NCBI GenBank assembly: GCA_963708855.1
Contig: CAVPUM010000009.1
Span: forward strand, 62,001 to 126,000
Origin: CAIWHR01 sp963708855
GTDB lineage: Bacteria > Pseudomonadota > Gammaproteobacteria > Burkholderiales > Casimicrobiaceae
Direction: 5' to 3'
Length of the DNA stretch: 64,000 nt
Shown here: positions 10,597 to 22,620 of the stretch, one piece after another
How positions within the stretch are numbered: position 1 is the stretch's first letter
How the letters are laid out: each line of letters starts with the position of its first letter
The notes under the pieces: model-generated
Told to the model about the DNA's origin: nothing
The model's input: only the letters and a program-made list of their open reading frames with translations
The model's database searches: none
Position numbers and translations under genes: made by a program

Positions 10597-12590
10597 CCAC
10601 CGACACCATGCTCTGGCAGCCGTCGCCGGAGCGCATTGCACGGGCGAACATCACGGAATTCGCGCGCCGCGCCGCGGCGGCGTCCGGCCGCTCGTTTCCC
10701 GATTACGCCGCGCTCTGGCGCTGGTCGAACGAGGAACGCGAAGCGTTCTGGCGCGCGGTCTGGGACTACGCGGCCATCGTCGGGGCGCGTGGCGAGCGCG
10801 CGCTCGTCGACGCGGACAGAATGCCGGGTGCCCGATGGTTTCCCGACGCGCGCCTGAACTTCGCCGAGAACCTGCTCACCCGGCGCGCGGCTGACGATGC
10901 CCGCGACGCGCTGGTGTTTCGCGGCGAGGACAAGCTCACGCGCCGCGTGGCGCACGCAGAGCTCGTGGCGACAACGTCGCGCGTGGCCGCCGCGCTGAAG
11001 GCCGCGGGCGTGGCAGCGGGCGACCGAGTGGCCGCCTACGTTCCCAACATGCCCGAGGCGATTCAAGCGATGCTCGGTGCGACGAGCTTCGGCGCGGTCT
11101 GGTCGTCCTGTTCGCCCGACTTCGGCGTGCAAGGCGTGCTCGATCGCTTCGGCCAGGTCGAGCCGCGCGTGCTCGTCACCGTCGACGGCTACTGGTACAA
11201 CGGCAAGGCGCTGCCGATCCTCGACAAGGTGGCCGACATCGTCGCGCAGTTGCCGACGGTCGAGCGTGTCGTCGTGATTCCGTATCTGGAAGCCACCGGG
11301 CAGGGCCCCCAGGACGCCGCGCGCGTCCGGGGTGCCGTCGGCTGGGATGCGTTCCTCGCGCCTCACGTTGCCGGTCCCATCGACTACGCACGGCTCCCCT
11401 TCGACCATCCGCTCTACATTCTCTTCTCGTCGGGAACGACCGGCATCCCGAAATGCCTCGTGCACGGTGCCGGCGGCACGCTGCTGCAGCACATGAAGGA
11501 GCATCTGCTGCACGGCGACCTCAAGGCGGGCGACCGGCTGCTCTACTTCACGACCTGCGGCTGGATGATGTGGAACTGGCTCGTCTCGGGCCTGGGCGCG
11601 GGCGCGACGCTGCTGCTCTACGACGGGTCGCCCTTCATCGACCGCGGCAAGGTGCTGTGGGATTTCGCCGAAGCGGAACGGGCCACCCACTTCGGCACCT
11701 CGGCCAAATACGTCGACCACGCGAAGAAGATCGGCGTCGTCCCCTGCAAGGACTTCGCGCTGGCGCAGCTGCGGACGCTTTTCTCGACCGGCAGCCCGCT
11801 CGCGCCGGAGAGCTTCGATTACGTCTACCAGTGCGTGAAGAGCGATCTCTGTCTGTCCTCGATCGCCGGCGGCACCGATATCGTTTCCTGCTTCGCGCTC
11901 GGTTGCCCGACGCTCCCGGTCTGGCGCGGCGAGCTGCAATGCCGGGGTCTGGGCATGCAGGTCGATGTCTACGACGACGAGGGCCGGCCGATCCCTGCCG
12001 GCAGCCAGGTCAAGGGCGAGCTCGTGTGCACGGCACCATTCCCGTCGATGCCGGTGCGTTTCTGGAACGACCCCGGCGACGCCAGATACCGCGCCACCTA
12101 TTTCGAGCGCTTTCCGGGCGTCTGGTGCCACGGCGACTATGTCGAACTGACCGCGCACGGCGGACTGGTCTTCCACGGGCGCTCCGACGCGACGCTCAAC
12201 CCGGGAGGCGTGCGCATCGGCACGGCCGAGATCTACCGCCAGGTCGAGCAGCTGCCGGAGGTCGTGGAGAGCCTGGTCATCGGGCAGGACTGGCCGCCCG
12301 GCGAGGTCGGCGACAGTCGCGTCATCCTGTTCGTGCGCCTGCGCGACGGCGTCATGCTGGATCAGGCGCTCACCGACCGGATCCGGGGTCACATCCGCGT
12401 CAATACCACGCCGCGCCACGTGCCGGCCAAGGTCGTGCAGGTCACCGACATTCCGCGCACGAAGAGCAACAAGATCGTGGAGCTTGCCGTGCGCAACGTG
12501 GTGCACGGCCTTCCGGTGAAGAACGTGGAGGCGCTCGCCAATCCCGAGGCACTCGAGCAGTTTTACGATCGGGAAGAGCTCAAGACATGA
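10593..12590 (+). CDS. acetoacetyl-CoA synthetase
   Basis: Acyl-adenylate-forming enzyme that activates acetoacetate with ATP and CoA, feeding ketone bodies or leucine-derived acetoacetate into central metabolism. The N-terminal ACAS-type extension contains FPDYAALWRWS. The AMP-binding P-loop is LFSSGTTGIPK (about residue 275). Further motifs are TTCGWMMWNW and GGTDIVSCF, both typical of acetoacetyl-CoA synthetases, and the C-terminal catalytic lysine segment IPRTKSNKIVE. At 665 residues it is full length. It overlaps the thioesterase by four bases. Its stop codon lies in a copy of repeat family A. Confidence 0.95.
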   Translation: MTTDTMLWQPSPERIARANITEFARRAAAASGRSFPDYAALWRWSNEEREAFWRAVWDYAAIVGARGERALVDADRMPGARWFPDARLNFAENLLTRRAADDARDALVFRGEDKLTRRVAHAELVATTSRVAAALKAAGVAAGDRVAAYVPNMPEAIQAMLGATSFGAVWSSCSPDFGVQGVLDRFGQVEPRVLVTVDGYWYNGKALPILDKVADIVAQLPTVERVVVIPYLEATGQGPQDAARVRGAVGWDAFLAPHVAGPIDYARLPFDHPLYILFSSGTTGIPKCLVHGAGGTLLQHMKEHLLHGDLKAGDRLLYFTTCGWMMWNWLVSGLGAGATLLLYDGSPFIDRGKVLWDFAEAERATHFGTSAKYVDHAKKIGVVPCKDFALAQLRTLFSTGSPLAPESFDYVYQCVKSDLCLSSIAGGTDIVSCFALGCPTLPVWRGELQCRGLGMQVDVYDDEGRPIPAGSQVKGELVCTAPFPSMPVRFWNDPGDARYRATYFERFPGVWCHGDYVELTAHGGLVFHGRSDATLNPGGVRIGTAEIYRQVEQLPEVVESLVIGQDWPPGEVGDSRVILFVRLRDGVMLDQALTDRIRGHIRVNTTPRHVPAKVVQVTDIPRTKSNKIVELAVRNVVHGLPVKNVEALANPEALEQFYDREELKT

Positions 12591-12640
12591 GCCCGCCGGG
12601 CCGCCCCAAGGGCGAATACCGGAGCGCGCAGCGCGAAGGT
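12588..12640. repeat. dispersed repeat family A, copy 1
   Basis: A 53-bp element beginning with the TGA stop of acetoacetyl-CoA synthetase and running GAGCCCGCCGGGCCGCCCCA to GCGCGAAGGT. Read from the overlapping ATG it would encode MSPPGRPKGEYRSAQREG. It is nearly identical, and equal in length, to 47863-47915; a longer variant is at 55290-55437. All three supply the stop codon of the gene before them. Confidence 0.75.
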
Positions 12641-12657
12641 CATTCAGTGAGCGCATC

Positions 12658-13203
12658 GTGCTGATCGACGCCCAACGCTCGCTGTTGCTCGTCATCGACT
12701 TCCAGGAGCGGCTCCTGCCGGCAATCCACGAGCACGAGCAGTTGCTGGCCAACGTCACCTGGCTCATTCGGGCCGCGCGGAAGATCGGCGTTCCCGTGGC
12801 GGCCGTCGAGCAGTATCCGAAGGGGCTGGGGCGCACGGTCAAGGGCGTGCGCGAGCTCGTGACCGATGGCGCCGTGGCGCAAAAGGTGCACTTTTCCGCC
12901 GTCGCGGGGCAGTGCCTCGTCAACCTGCCCGGCGCCGATCGCGCGCAGATCGTGCTGGTTGGCACCGAGACGCACGTCTGCCTGCTGCAGACGGCGCTCG
13001 AACTGCTCGAGGAGGGCAAGGAGGTCTACGTCGTCGCCGATGCCGTGGGCTCGCGGCGGGTGGCGGACCGCGACCTGGCGCTGGCGCGGATGCGGCAGGA
13101 GGGCGTGCGCATCGTCACCCGCGAGATGGTCGTGTTCGAGTGGCTGGGCGAGGCCGCGACACCGCTGTTCCGTGAAGTCAGCAAGGCGTTCCTCCGCGGA
13201 TGA
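12658..13203 (+). CDS. isochorismatase-family cysteine hydrolase
   Basis: Small cytoplasmic hydrolase of the isochorismatase/nicotinamidase superfamily. The catalytic triad is visible: Asp in LLVIDFQERL (about residue 14), Lys in AQKVHFSAV (about 80) and Cys in GTETHVCLLQTAL (about 111). The start is GTG at 12658, just after a family A repeat, with a weak ribosome site. It is 181 residues long and most like the YcaC-type hydrolases of unassigned substrate. Its stop overlaps the next ATG. Confidence 0.82.
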   Translation: MLIDAQRSLLLVIDFQERLLPAIHEHEQLLANVTWLIRAARKIGVPVAAVEQYPKGLGRTVKGVRELVTDGAVAQKVHFSAVAGQCLVNLPGADRAQIVLVGTETHVCLLQTALELLEEGKEVYVVADAVGSRRVADRDLALARMRQEGVRIVTREMVVFEWLGEAATPLFREVSKAFLRG

Positions 13204-14162
13204 ACATCATCGCGATCCTCGCCGCGCTGGGGCTCGAGCAATGGCGTGCGTTTCACTGGCGCGTGGCGCTGGAGGGCGTCTTCATCCGTTACGCGCGCAG
13301 GGTCGAGCGCAAGCTCAACGATGGCACCGCGCGGCACGGACTCGTCGCGACGCTGGCGACGGTGGCTCCACCTGTGGTGCTCGCGGCAGGCATCTACCTT
13401 GCGCTCGACGCGGTGCATCCGCTGCTGGGACTCGTCTGGAATGTGGCGGCGCTCTACCTGCTGATGGGATTCCGCCGCTTCAGTCACGCCTACACCGGGG
13501 TCGAGAGTGCATTGAAAGCGAACGACCTGAATGCGGCGCGGCATGCAATTGCGTCCTGGCGCGGCGGCGCCACGGCGCAGCTGTCGAGCGGCGAGATCGC
13601 GAGGCTCGCCATCGAGCGCGGTCTCATGGATTCGTATCGGCAGGTATTCGCGACGCTGTTCTGGTTCACGGTATTGCCGGGACCTGCGGGCGCGGTGCTC
13701 TACCGTGCGGCGGTGCTCCTCGCCGATGAATGGCGCTCCGGGTCCAGCGGCGCGGACACCACGCCGATCGCGCAGGCGCGCGCGGTGTTCGGCGGTCCGG
13801 TCCAGGCGCTGCTCTGGCTGCTCGACTGGATACCGGCACGGCTTGCCGCACTGTCGTTCGCCATCGTCGGTGATTTCGAGGACGCCGCCTTTTGCTGGCG
13901 CACCCAGGCGAAGGCGTGGGTCGCGCAGGAGGGCGGCGAGCACGCGGGCATCGTGCTCTCGAGCGCCGCCGGCGCGTTGGGCGTCAGGCTCGGCGGTCCA
14001 TTGCCGGCGGTGACCGGAGAGCCCGACTTCCGGCCGGAGCTCGGGATGGGCGAAGAGCCCGACGCGGATCTGCTGCCGGGCGCGGTCGGGCTCGTCTGGC
14101 GCGCGCTCGTGCTCTGGCTGCTGCTGATCCTGCTCCTCACGCTTGCGAACTGGGCGCCGTAG
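13200..14162 (+). CDS. CobD/CbiB-family membrane protein
   Basis: A 320-residue protein of the CbiB family, whose founding members attach aminopropanol to cobyric acid in cobalamin synthesis. Hydrophobic segments lie near residues 45-90 (TVAPPVVLAAGIYLALDAVH), 160-180, 205-230 and at the C-terminus (LVLWLLLILLLTLANWAP). A conserved middle stretch reads FSHAYTGVESALKANDLNAAR. No other cobalamin gene is in the window, and betaproteobacteria often carry such a stand-alone paralogue, so a role outside cobalamin is possible. It overlaps the hydrolase by four bases and converges on kdpE. Confidence 0.75.
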   Translation: MNIIAILAALGLEQWRAFHWRVALEGVFIRYARRVERKLNDGTARHGLVATLATVAPPVVLAAGIYLALDAVHPLLGLVWNVAALYLLMGFRRFSHAYTGVESALKANDLNAARHAIASWRGGATAQLSSGEIARLAIERGLMDSYRQVFATLFWFTVLPGPAGAVLYRAAVLLADEWRSGSSGADTTPIAQARAVFGGPVQALLWLLDWIPARLAALSFAIVGDFEDAAFCWRTQAKAWVAQEGGEHAGIVLSSAAGALGVRLGGPLPAVTGEPDFRPELGMGEEPDADLLPGAVGLVWRALVLWLLLILLLTLANWAP

Positions 14163-14270
14163 CGCTCGCCCGTCGGCAAATCGCGTGCGTCACGCAGGTG
14201 GAGGCTTGCGGATTCTCGGGGTCGAGTGGATTCTCGCGACGGTCGCCGATCTCGGGTCGACCGCCGGCGC

Positions 14271-14975
14271 CTACACCTGAAAGCGGTAGCCGACGCCGGT
14301 CTCGGTCAGGATGTGGCGGGGCTGGGCGGGGTCCGCTTCGAGCTTCTGCCGCAGGTGTCCCACGTAGATGCGGACGTAGTGATTGCTCTCGACGTAGCTC
14401 GGTCCCCAGACTTCGCGCAGCAGGTGGCGGTGCGTGAGCACCTTGCCGGCATTGCCGATCAGCAGTGTTAGCAGCCGGTATTCGATGGGCGTCAGGTGCA
14501 GGACGGCGCCTGCCTTGCGGACGACCCGATTGGCCTGGTCGACCTCCACGTCGCCGAACCGGAACATGCCGTCGCTCGCCGTCGAAACCGACGTCTGCCG
14601 GCGCAGCGTCGCGCGGACCCGCGCGAGCAGTTCGCCGACGCCGAACGGCTTGGTCAGATAGTCGTCCGCGCCGGCGTCGAGCGCGGCGATCTTGTCGGTC
14701 TCGTCGACCCGCGCCGACAGCACGATGACGGGGACCGACGACCAGCCGCGGAACGCGTGGATGAATTCGATGCCGTTCCCGTCGGGCAGGCCGAGATCGA
14801 GAATGACGAGATCGGGCTTGCGCGTTCCGGCGTCGATCAGGCCCTGCTTCAGCGTATCGGCCTCGACGACGTGCCAGCCCTCGGCCTCCATGGCGGTGCG
14901 GACGAAGCGTCGGATCTGGCGTTCGTCCTCGACCAGCAGCGCGACCGGCGACGTGGGAGTCATCGGGGTGTCCAT
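14271..14975 (-). CDS. kdpE: KdpE, response regulator of K+ uptake
   Basis: OmpR-family response regulator activated by KdpD to switch on kdpFABC. The receiver domain has the acidic pair in LLVEDERQI, the phospho-acceptor Asp in DLVILDLGLPDG (about residue 60) and the conserved Lys in DDYLTKPF. The C-terminal winged helix ends with SNHYVRIYVGHLRQKLE and TETGVGYRFQV. The ATG at 14975 gives 234 residues; an ATG at 14963 is also possible. It lies two bases after the kdpD stop and is intact. Last gene of the kdp locus. Confidence 0.95.
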   Translation of the reverse strand: MDTPMTPTSPVALLVEDERQIRRFVRTAMEAEGWHVVEADTLKQGLIDAGTRKPDLVILDLGLPDGNGIEFIHAFRGWSSVPVIVLSARVDETDKIAALDAGADDYLTKPFGVGELLARVRATLRRQTSVSTASDGMFRFGDVEVDQANRVVRKAGAVLHLTPIEYRLLTLLIGNAGKVLTHRHLLREVWGPSYVESNHYVRIYVGHLRQKLEADPAQPRHILTETGVGYRFQV

Positions 14976-14977
14976 GG

Positions 14978-17700
14978 CTACGCCACTCGCTCGCTCGCGA
15001 CTTCCTCGCGCGGCGCGGCCGGGGGGGTGCCCAAGGGCAGCGTGAAACAGAAGCGGGCGCCTCCCGCCGGAGGGTTCTCGGCCCAGATCCTGCCGCGATG
15101 CGCTTCGACGATCGCGCGGCTGATCGCGAGCCCGAGTCCGACGCCGGGAGTCGCCGATTCCCGCGCTCCCGCGGACGAATTTCTCGAAGATCGCCTCTTC
15201 CTGACCCTTCGGCACGCCGGGCCCGCTGTCGCTGATCGCCACCAGCAGGTCCGTGCCCGACACTTCGGCGGTCAGGCGGACGATCGTCCCGTCCGGCGTG
15301 TACTTGCCCGGCGTTCTCGAGGATGTTGTAGAGCACGCGCTCGATCAGCGTCGCATCGAGCTCGACCAGCGGCAGATCCCGGTCGAGCTCGACTTCCACC
15401 GGGTGCCGGACGAGTGCCGATTGCGCCGACTTGAGCGCGCTGCCCACGACCTCCTCGAACGGCAGCCACTGCCGGCGGAGCTTCACTTCGCCGCTCTGGA
15501 TGCGCGCCATGTCGAGCAGGTTGTTGACGAGCGCGCTCATCCGGCGCGCTTCGTCGGCGATGGCCTGCGCGGTCTCGAGTTGCGTACCGGTCGGGGCCGG
15601 CGTGGTCATCGCGAGCGATTCGGCCAGGCCGACCAGCGCGGCGAGCGGCGTACGCAGGTCGTGCGAGAGCGCGGCGAGCAGCGAGTTGCGGAGCCGCTCG
15701 GATTCCATCTGAATCAGCGCCTGCTGGGCCACCTCGACGTAATGCACGCGCTCGAGCGCGATCGCGGCGAGCGCGGCAAACGTGTCGAGCTGCCGTTGCT
15801 GCTCGGGGACCAGCAGGATCCGGCGATTCTCGGGCTTGATCGCGAGCACGCCGCGCGTGCGCATCGGCGCGCGCAGCGGCAGGTAGAGGAACGCGCTGCC
15901 GGCGAGGGTATCGGTGCCGAGACCCGCGGGCTGCGCCTTGTCGTACGCCCACTGCGCGGCGCCGACGTCCACGGCGAGCGCCGCGCCGCCATCGCTGCGC
16001 ACGGCGACCCGCTCCTGGTCGTCCGGGACCAGCACGGCCGACGTCCGCCCGGAACGTCCGGGCGATGAACGCGGGCGGCGGTGTCCACGACCAGCTGGGT
16101 CTCGAGCAGGCTCGACAGGTCGCGGGCGAATTCGTAGAGGGAGCGGGCGCGCTCCTCGCGATACGACGCGATGCGCGCCTGGTACCGCAGTCCGGCGGTC
16201 ATCTGTCCGATGATGAGCGCGACGGCAAGCATCACGGCGAACGTCAGCAGGTACTGCGCGTCGCTCACCGCGAACGACAGGCGCGGCGGCACGCAGAAGA
16301 AATCGAACGCCGCCACGCTGACGAAAGCCGCCAGGACCGCAGGGCCGCGCCCGAACTTGAGGGCGACCAGCACGACCGTCAGCAGGAACAGCATGACGAT
16401 GTTGGCGAGCTCGAAGTACGGCAACAGCGCGGTGGCGACGACCGTCGTGAACGCGCACGCGGCCAGCGCCCACACGTAACGGAGCCGCTTGACGTCGCGC
16501 CGCGGGTCGTCCGCCATCCGGCAGTCGGCGCGCCCGCCGCGGGCCGGTCCGGCGATCGCCCCCTCGCTGCGGCCGATTTCGATCAGGTCGATGTCGGGGG
16601 CGAGCCTCGGCCACGCGCTGTGCCAGGGCCCGCGACCACGGCCACACGCGCTTCGCCTCGCCGCGCCCGGTGACGACCTTGGAGCAATTGTGCGTGCGCG
16701 CGTATTCGACGACGAGCGCCACCGGGTCCTCGCCCGACAGGATCGCCGTCTTCGCGCCGAGCTCGTGGGCGAGCTTGACCGTGCGCAGGATGCGCTCGCG
16801 CTCCGGCGCCGAGAGGCGCTGCAAGGCGGGCGTCTCGACGTAGACGGCGGTCCACTCGACACCGAGCTGGGTGGCGAGGCGCGCGGCGCTCCGCACGAGG
16901 TAGTCGCTTCCGGCGCGCGGACCGATGCAGCACAGGAGCGACGCCTCGGTCTTCCAGACCCGATCGATCGCCTTGTCGGAGCGATAGGCCTGGACGTCGT
17001 CCTCGACGCGGTCCGCGGTGCGGCGCAGCGCGAGCTCGCGCAGCGCCATCAGGTTGCCCTTGCGGAAGAAGTTGCGCGCCGCGCGCTCGACCTGCTCGGG
17101 AACGTACACCTTGCCGGCCTTGAGGCGGGCGAGCAGATCGTCGGCGGGGATGTCGACCAGCATCACCTCGTCGGCATTGTCGAAGAACGTGTCCGGAACG
17201 GTTTCCCAGACCGTGATGCCGGTGATGCCGCCGACGACGTCGTTCAGGCTTTCGAGATGCTGGACGTTGAGCGTCGTGAAGACGTCGATGCCGGTCGCCA
17301 GCAGCTCCTCGATGTCCTGCCAACGTTTCGGATGACGCGATCCCTCGACGTTGGTGTGGGCGAGCTCGTCGACCAGGATCAGCGCCGGACGACGCCTGAG
17401 CGCGGCGTCGAGGTCGAACTCGGTGAGCTTCTTGTCCTGGTACTCGATTACAGCGCGCGGCAGGACGTCGATGCCCTGCAGCAGCGCTTCGGTTTCCTTG
17501 CGGCCGTGGGTCTCGACGACGCCGATCACGACGTCCTTGCCTTCGCTGCGGAGCGCCCGCGCCGCAGCGAGCATCGCGTAGGTCTTGCCGACGCCGGCCG
17601 ATGCACCGAAGTAGATGCGCAGGTGCCCGCGCCGCGCTGCGGCTTCCTGTGCCTTGACTTCCGCGAGGAGCTGGTCGGGATCGGGGCGCTGGTTCTGCAT
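14978..17700 (-). CDS. kdpD: KdpD, K+ sensor histidine kinase, about four frameshifts
   Basis: Membrane sensor kinase that detects low K+ and phosphorylates KdpE. Domains in order: N-terminal KdpD domain with Walker A GASAGVGKT (about residues 32-40) and DELAHTNVEGSRHPKRWQD; a USP-like domain (about 250-370); four hydrophobic segments (VWALAACAFTTVVATALLPY and following); a GAF-like region; and the kinase core with the H-box LLAALSHDLRTPLAAL. ATP-binding motifs are NILENAG and SDSGPGVPKG. Frame changes near 16605, 16040, 15310 and 15165 are needed; the family sequence continues across each and ends EEVASERVA. It starts 106 bases after kdpC. Confidence 0.92.
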
Positions 17701-17806
17701 GCCGGGCCGTCAGGGAATCGGGGCAAGTGTAGCAGCGCACGGTGGTCCGGGCCGGGGCCGCGGCCCGCTGCGTCGGCGTTATCGCGGGCCGGACGTGCTA
17801 TCCGCG

Positions 17807-18384
17807 TCAACGTGCAGTCCGATCGAGCGCGAGGTTCAGCGCGAGGACGTTGACGCGCGGTTCGCCGAGGATTCCGAACGTGCGGCCGGACGTGCTCGCG
17901 TCGACGAGCGCGCGAACCTTGTCCTCGGCGACGCCACGCGCCTTGGCGACGCGCGACAGCTGGTAGTTCGCGGCCGCGACGCTGATGTGGGGGTCGAGCC
18001 CGCTGCCGGATGCCGTAACCAGGTCGACCGGCACGGGCGCCTCGTTGGCGGGGTCCGCGTCGCGCAGCGCCTTGATGCGATCCTTCACCGCGTCGGCGAG
18101 CGCCGGGTTGCGCGGGCCCTGGTTGGATCCGCTCGATGCGCCGGCGTTGTAGGGATGCGGCGAGGTCGCCGACGGCCGGCTCCAGAAGTATTTGGGGTCG
18201 TCGAACGGCTGGCCGATCAGATCCGATCCGACCGCCTTGCCGTCGACCACGATCAGGCTGCCGCGTCGCAGCATCCGGAAAGGCGACCCGGGCGATGCCG
18301 GTGACGACGTAGGGGATAGATGACCCCGGTCAGCACCGACAGCACGACGAGCATCCGCAGTGCCGGGAGGAATTGTCCGAACAT
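17807..18384 (-). CDS. kdpC: KdpC, K+-ATPase accessory subunit, two small frameshifts
   Basis: Single-span subunit that assists ATP binding in the KdpFABC K+ pump. The ATG at 18384 follows AAGGAGA. The N-terminal anchor reads LPALRMLVVLSVLTGVIYPL. Family landmarks are GSLIVVDGKAVGSDLIGQ, YFWSRPSATSPHPYNAG and, near the C-terminus, VRALVDASTSGRTFGILGEP with VNVLALNLALD. Indels near 18315 and 18268 separate the anchor from the body. It follows kdpB by 16 bases. Confidence 0.92.
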
Positions 18385-18400
18385 GAGCGTTCTCCTTGAC

Positions 18401-20489
<2,089 letters not shown>

Positions 20490-20518
20490 GTCGATACCTC
20501 GTGAGGTCGGTCGCGCGG

Positions 20519-22327
20519 TCACTTGCCGGCGTAGATGAGCAGGTGCTCGACGACGGGGCCGAGCGCCAGCGCCGGCACGAAGGTCAGCGCGCCGACGGTG
20601 ATGACGACGCTGATGAGCACGAACACGAACAGCGGCGTGTGCGTCGGAAGCGTGCCGGCGGTCGGCGGCACCCGTTTCGCGGCGGCCAACGCCCCGGCGA
20701 GCGCCAGGATGGGAATCGCGAGCCAGAAGCGCGCGAACAGCATGCAGATGCCAAGCGCCGTGTTGTAGAACGGCGTATTGGCGGAAAGGCCCGCAAACGC
20801 GCTGCCATTGTTGTTGCCTGCCGAGGAGAATGCATAGAGGATTTCCGAGAAGCCGTGCTCGGCGGGATTCGCCACCCCGGCCCTGCCGGCGTCCGCCATG
20901 ACGGCGACCGCCGTTCCGCAGAGTACGAGCAGCGGCGGGAGCAGGATTGCGATCGACGCCATCTTGATCTCGAACGCGCCAAGCTTCTTGCCGAGATACT
21001 CCGGCGTGCGGCCGATCATCAGGCCGGCGATGAACACGGCGACGATCGCGAACATGATCATTCCGTAGAGCCCCGAGCCCACGCCGCCGTAGACCACTTC
21101 GCCGAGCTGCATCAGCCACATCGGCACCATTCCCGAGAGCGGCATGAACGAGTCGTGCATCGAATTGACCGAACCATTCGACGCCGAGGTCGTGGCGACC
21201 GCCCACAGCGCCGAGTTGGCGACACCGAAGCGAACTTCCTTGCCTTCCATGTTGCCGCCGGGATTCGTCGCGGTGGCGACTGGATCCGTGCCGAGCCCGG
21301 TGAGCACCGGATTGCCCGCGCCCTCGCCGATGTAGGTCACGACGAGAAGCGGGACGAAGATGAGCGTCATCGCGGCGAGCAGCGCCCAGCCCTGGCGCGT
21401 GTCGCCGATCATCTTGCCGAAGGTGTAGCAGAGCGCCGCGCCGATCAGCAGGATCGCCAGCGCCTCGAGAAAGTTGGACAGCGGTGTCGGATTCTCGAAC
21501 GGGTGCGAAGAATTGACGTTGTAGAAGCCGCCGCCGTTGGTGCCGAGCTGCTTGATCGCGATCTGCGACGCGGCAGGACCGAGCGGAAGCGTCTGCTCGG
21601 TCGCGGTCACTTTCTCGGTGACCGGACTGCCCTTCTCGTCCTTGAGCGGGGCGCCGTCGGGGCCGGCCTTGGGCGCGTCGTAGCTCACCGGCTGCACCAG
21701 CGTCACCGTCGCGTACTTGTCGAAGGTCTGCGGCACACCCTGGCTCACGAGCGCGAGTGAAAGCACGATCGACAGCGGCAGCAGGATGTAGACGGTGGAG
21801 CGGACAAGGTCGGTCCAGAAGTTGCCGATGCCGCTCGCCTCCTTGCGCGCGAAGCCGCGGATCAGCGCGACCAGCACCGCCATTCCGGTCGCGGCGGAGA
21901 CAAAGTTCTGCACGGCGAGGCCGAGCATCTGCGTGAGGTAGCTCATGGTCGTCTCGCCGCCATAGCCCTGCCAGTTGGTGTTGGTGGCGAAGCTCGTCGC
22001 GGTATTGAACGCCGAGTCCGGACTCACGGCACCCATCGCCTGCGGATTGAGCGGGAGCCATTGTTGCAGCCGCTGCAATCCATACACGACAAGGGCGCCG
22101 GCGAGGTTGAACCAGAGCATCGCCAGCGCGTACTCGATCCAGCCCATTTCGCGTGTGGAATCGACACCGGCACCGCGGTAGATGAGCCGCTCGAGCGGTC
22201 CGCCGATCCGCTGCGCCAATCCTGCGCGGCCGTCGTAAACCGCGGCCATGTAGCTGCCCAGCGGCTTTGCGAGCAACAGCAAGACGACGACGTAGAGTCC
22301 CAGTTGCATCCAACCCGAGGTGTTCAT
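20519..22327 (-). CDS. kdpA: KdpA, K+-translocating channel-like subunit
   Basis: Membrane subunit that binds and moves K+ in the KdpFABC complex. It has the four selectivity-filter repeats of the SKT superfamily: TSFATNTNWQGYGG (about residue 112), LGTNGGGFYNVN (about 265), TTSASNGSVNSM (about 380) and SSAGNNNGSAFAG (about 505). It has about ten hydrophobic spans. It is 602 residues, full length and intact. The ATG at 22327 overlaps the kdpF stop (ATGA). Confidence 0.97.
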   Translation of the reverse strand: MNTSGWMQLGLYVVVLLLLAKPLGSYMAAVYDGRAGLAQRIGGPLERLIYRGAGVDSTREMGWIEYALAMLWFNLAGALVVYGLQRLQQWLPLNPQAMGAVSPDSAFNTATSFATNTNWQGYGGETTMSYLTQMLGLAVQNFVSAATGMAVLVALIRGFARKEASGIGNFWTDLVRSTVYILLPLSIVLSLALVSQGVPQTFDKYATVTLVQPVSYDAPKAGPDGAPLKDEKGSPVTEKVTATEQTLPLGPAASQIAIKQLGTNGGGFYNVNSSHPFENPTPLSNFLEALAILLIGAALCYTFGKMIGDTRQGWALLAAMTLIFVPLLVVTYIGEGAGNPVLTGLGTDPVATATNPGGNMEGKEVRFGVANSALWAVATTSASNGSVNSMHDSFMPLSGMVPMWLMQLGEVVYGGVGSGLYGMIMFAIVAVFIAGLMIGRTPEYLGKKLGAFEIKMASIAILLPPLLVLCGTAVAVMADAGRAGVANPAEHGFSEILYAFSSAGNNNGSAFAGLSANTPFYNTALGICMLFARFWLAIPILALAGALAAAKRVPPTAGTLPTHTPLFVFVLISVVITVGALTFVPALALGPVVEHLLIYAGK

Positions 22328-22416
22328 TCGAAGATCTCCGGCTTGAACAGCGCGACGATCAGATAGACGAAGATGACGAGCGCGGCGGCGCCGCTCAGCC
22401 AATAGACCCAGTTCAT
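22324..22416 (-). CDS. kdpF: KdpF, small stabilising subunit of the K+-ATPase
   Basis: A 30-residue single-span peptide (MNWVYWLSGAAALVIFVYLI then VALFKPEIFE). The length and the C-terminal KPE-F pattern are as in KdpF, which stabilises KdpABC in the membrane. It overlaps kdpA by four bases, and its start overlaps the stop of another micro-ORF just upstream. Confidence 0.92.
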   Translation of the reverse strand: MNWVYWLSGAAALVIFVYLIVALFKPEIFE

Positions 22417-22514
22417 GGACGGCCTCCCTTGCCCATCAGGTTTGCGCAAAACCGGATCAATCCTGCCGACAAGGCGAAGAATCCTACGATCAGGCCAATG
22501 AAGACGAAATCCAT
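22413..22514 (-). CDS. 33-residue membrane micro-protein upstream of kdpF
   Basis: ATG at 22514, preceded by GGGGAG nine bases upstream, opens a 33-codon frame: MDFVFIGLIVGFFALSAGLI then RFCANLMGKGGRP. Its TGA overlaps the kdpF ATG. The peptide is one hydrophobic helix followed by a short basic tail. Similar tiny ORFs stand before kdpF in other proteobacterial kdp operons, but I know of no assigned function. Position, coupling and ribosome site make translation likely; a role as an extra subunit is inference. Confidence 0.7.
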   Translation of the reverse strand: MDFVFIGLIVGFFALSAGLIRFCANLMGKGGRP

Positions 22515-22620
22515 CACATTCTCCCCTCTGTCGCGTCGCCCGACGCACCACGTTTCACGCTACGCCTCCGGCCAGTTGCGGTGTTGATACCGGTCAAGCA
22601 CCGTCTTGAATGCAATCGCG

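Noticed and set aside
10461..13019. An 852-codon open frame on the minus strand
   Set aside because: It lies antisense to acetoacetyl-CoA synthetase and its neighbours and is a by-product of high GC at third codon positions. Its translation is Arg/His-rich with no recognisable domain.
14163..14270. Possible terminator between the CbiB-like gene and kdpE
   Set aside because: Only short, interrupted inverted repeats and no T run are visible.
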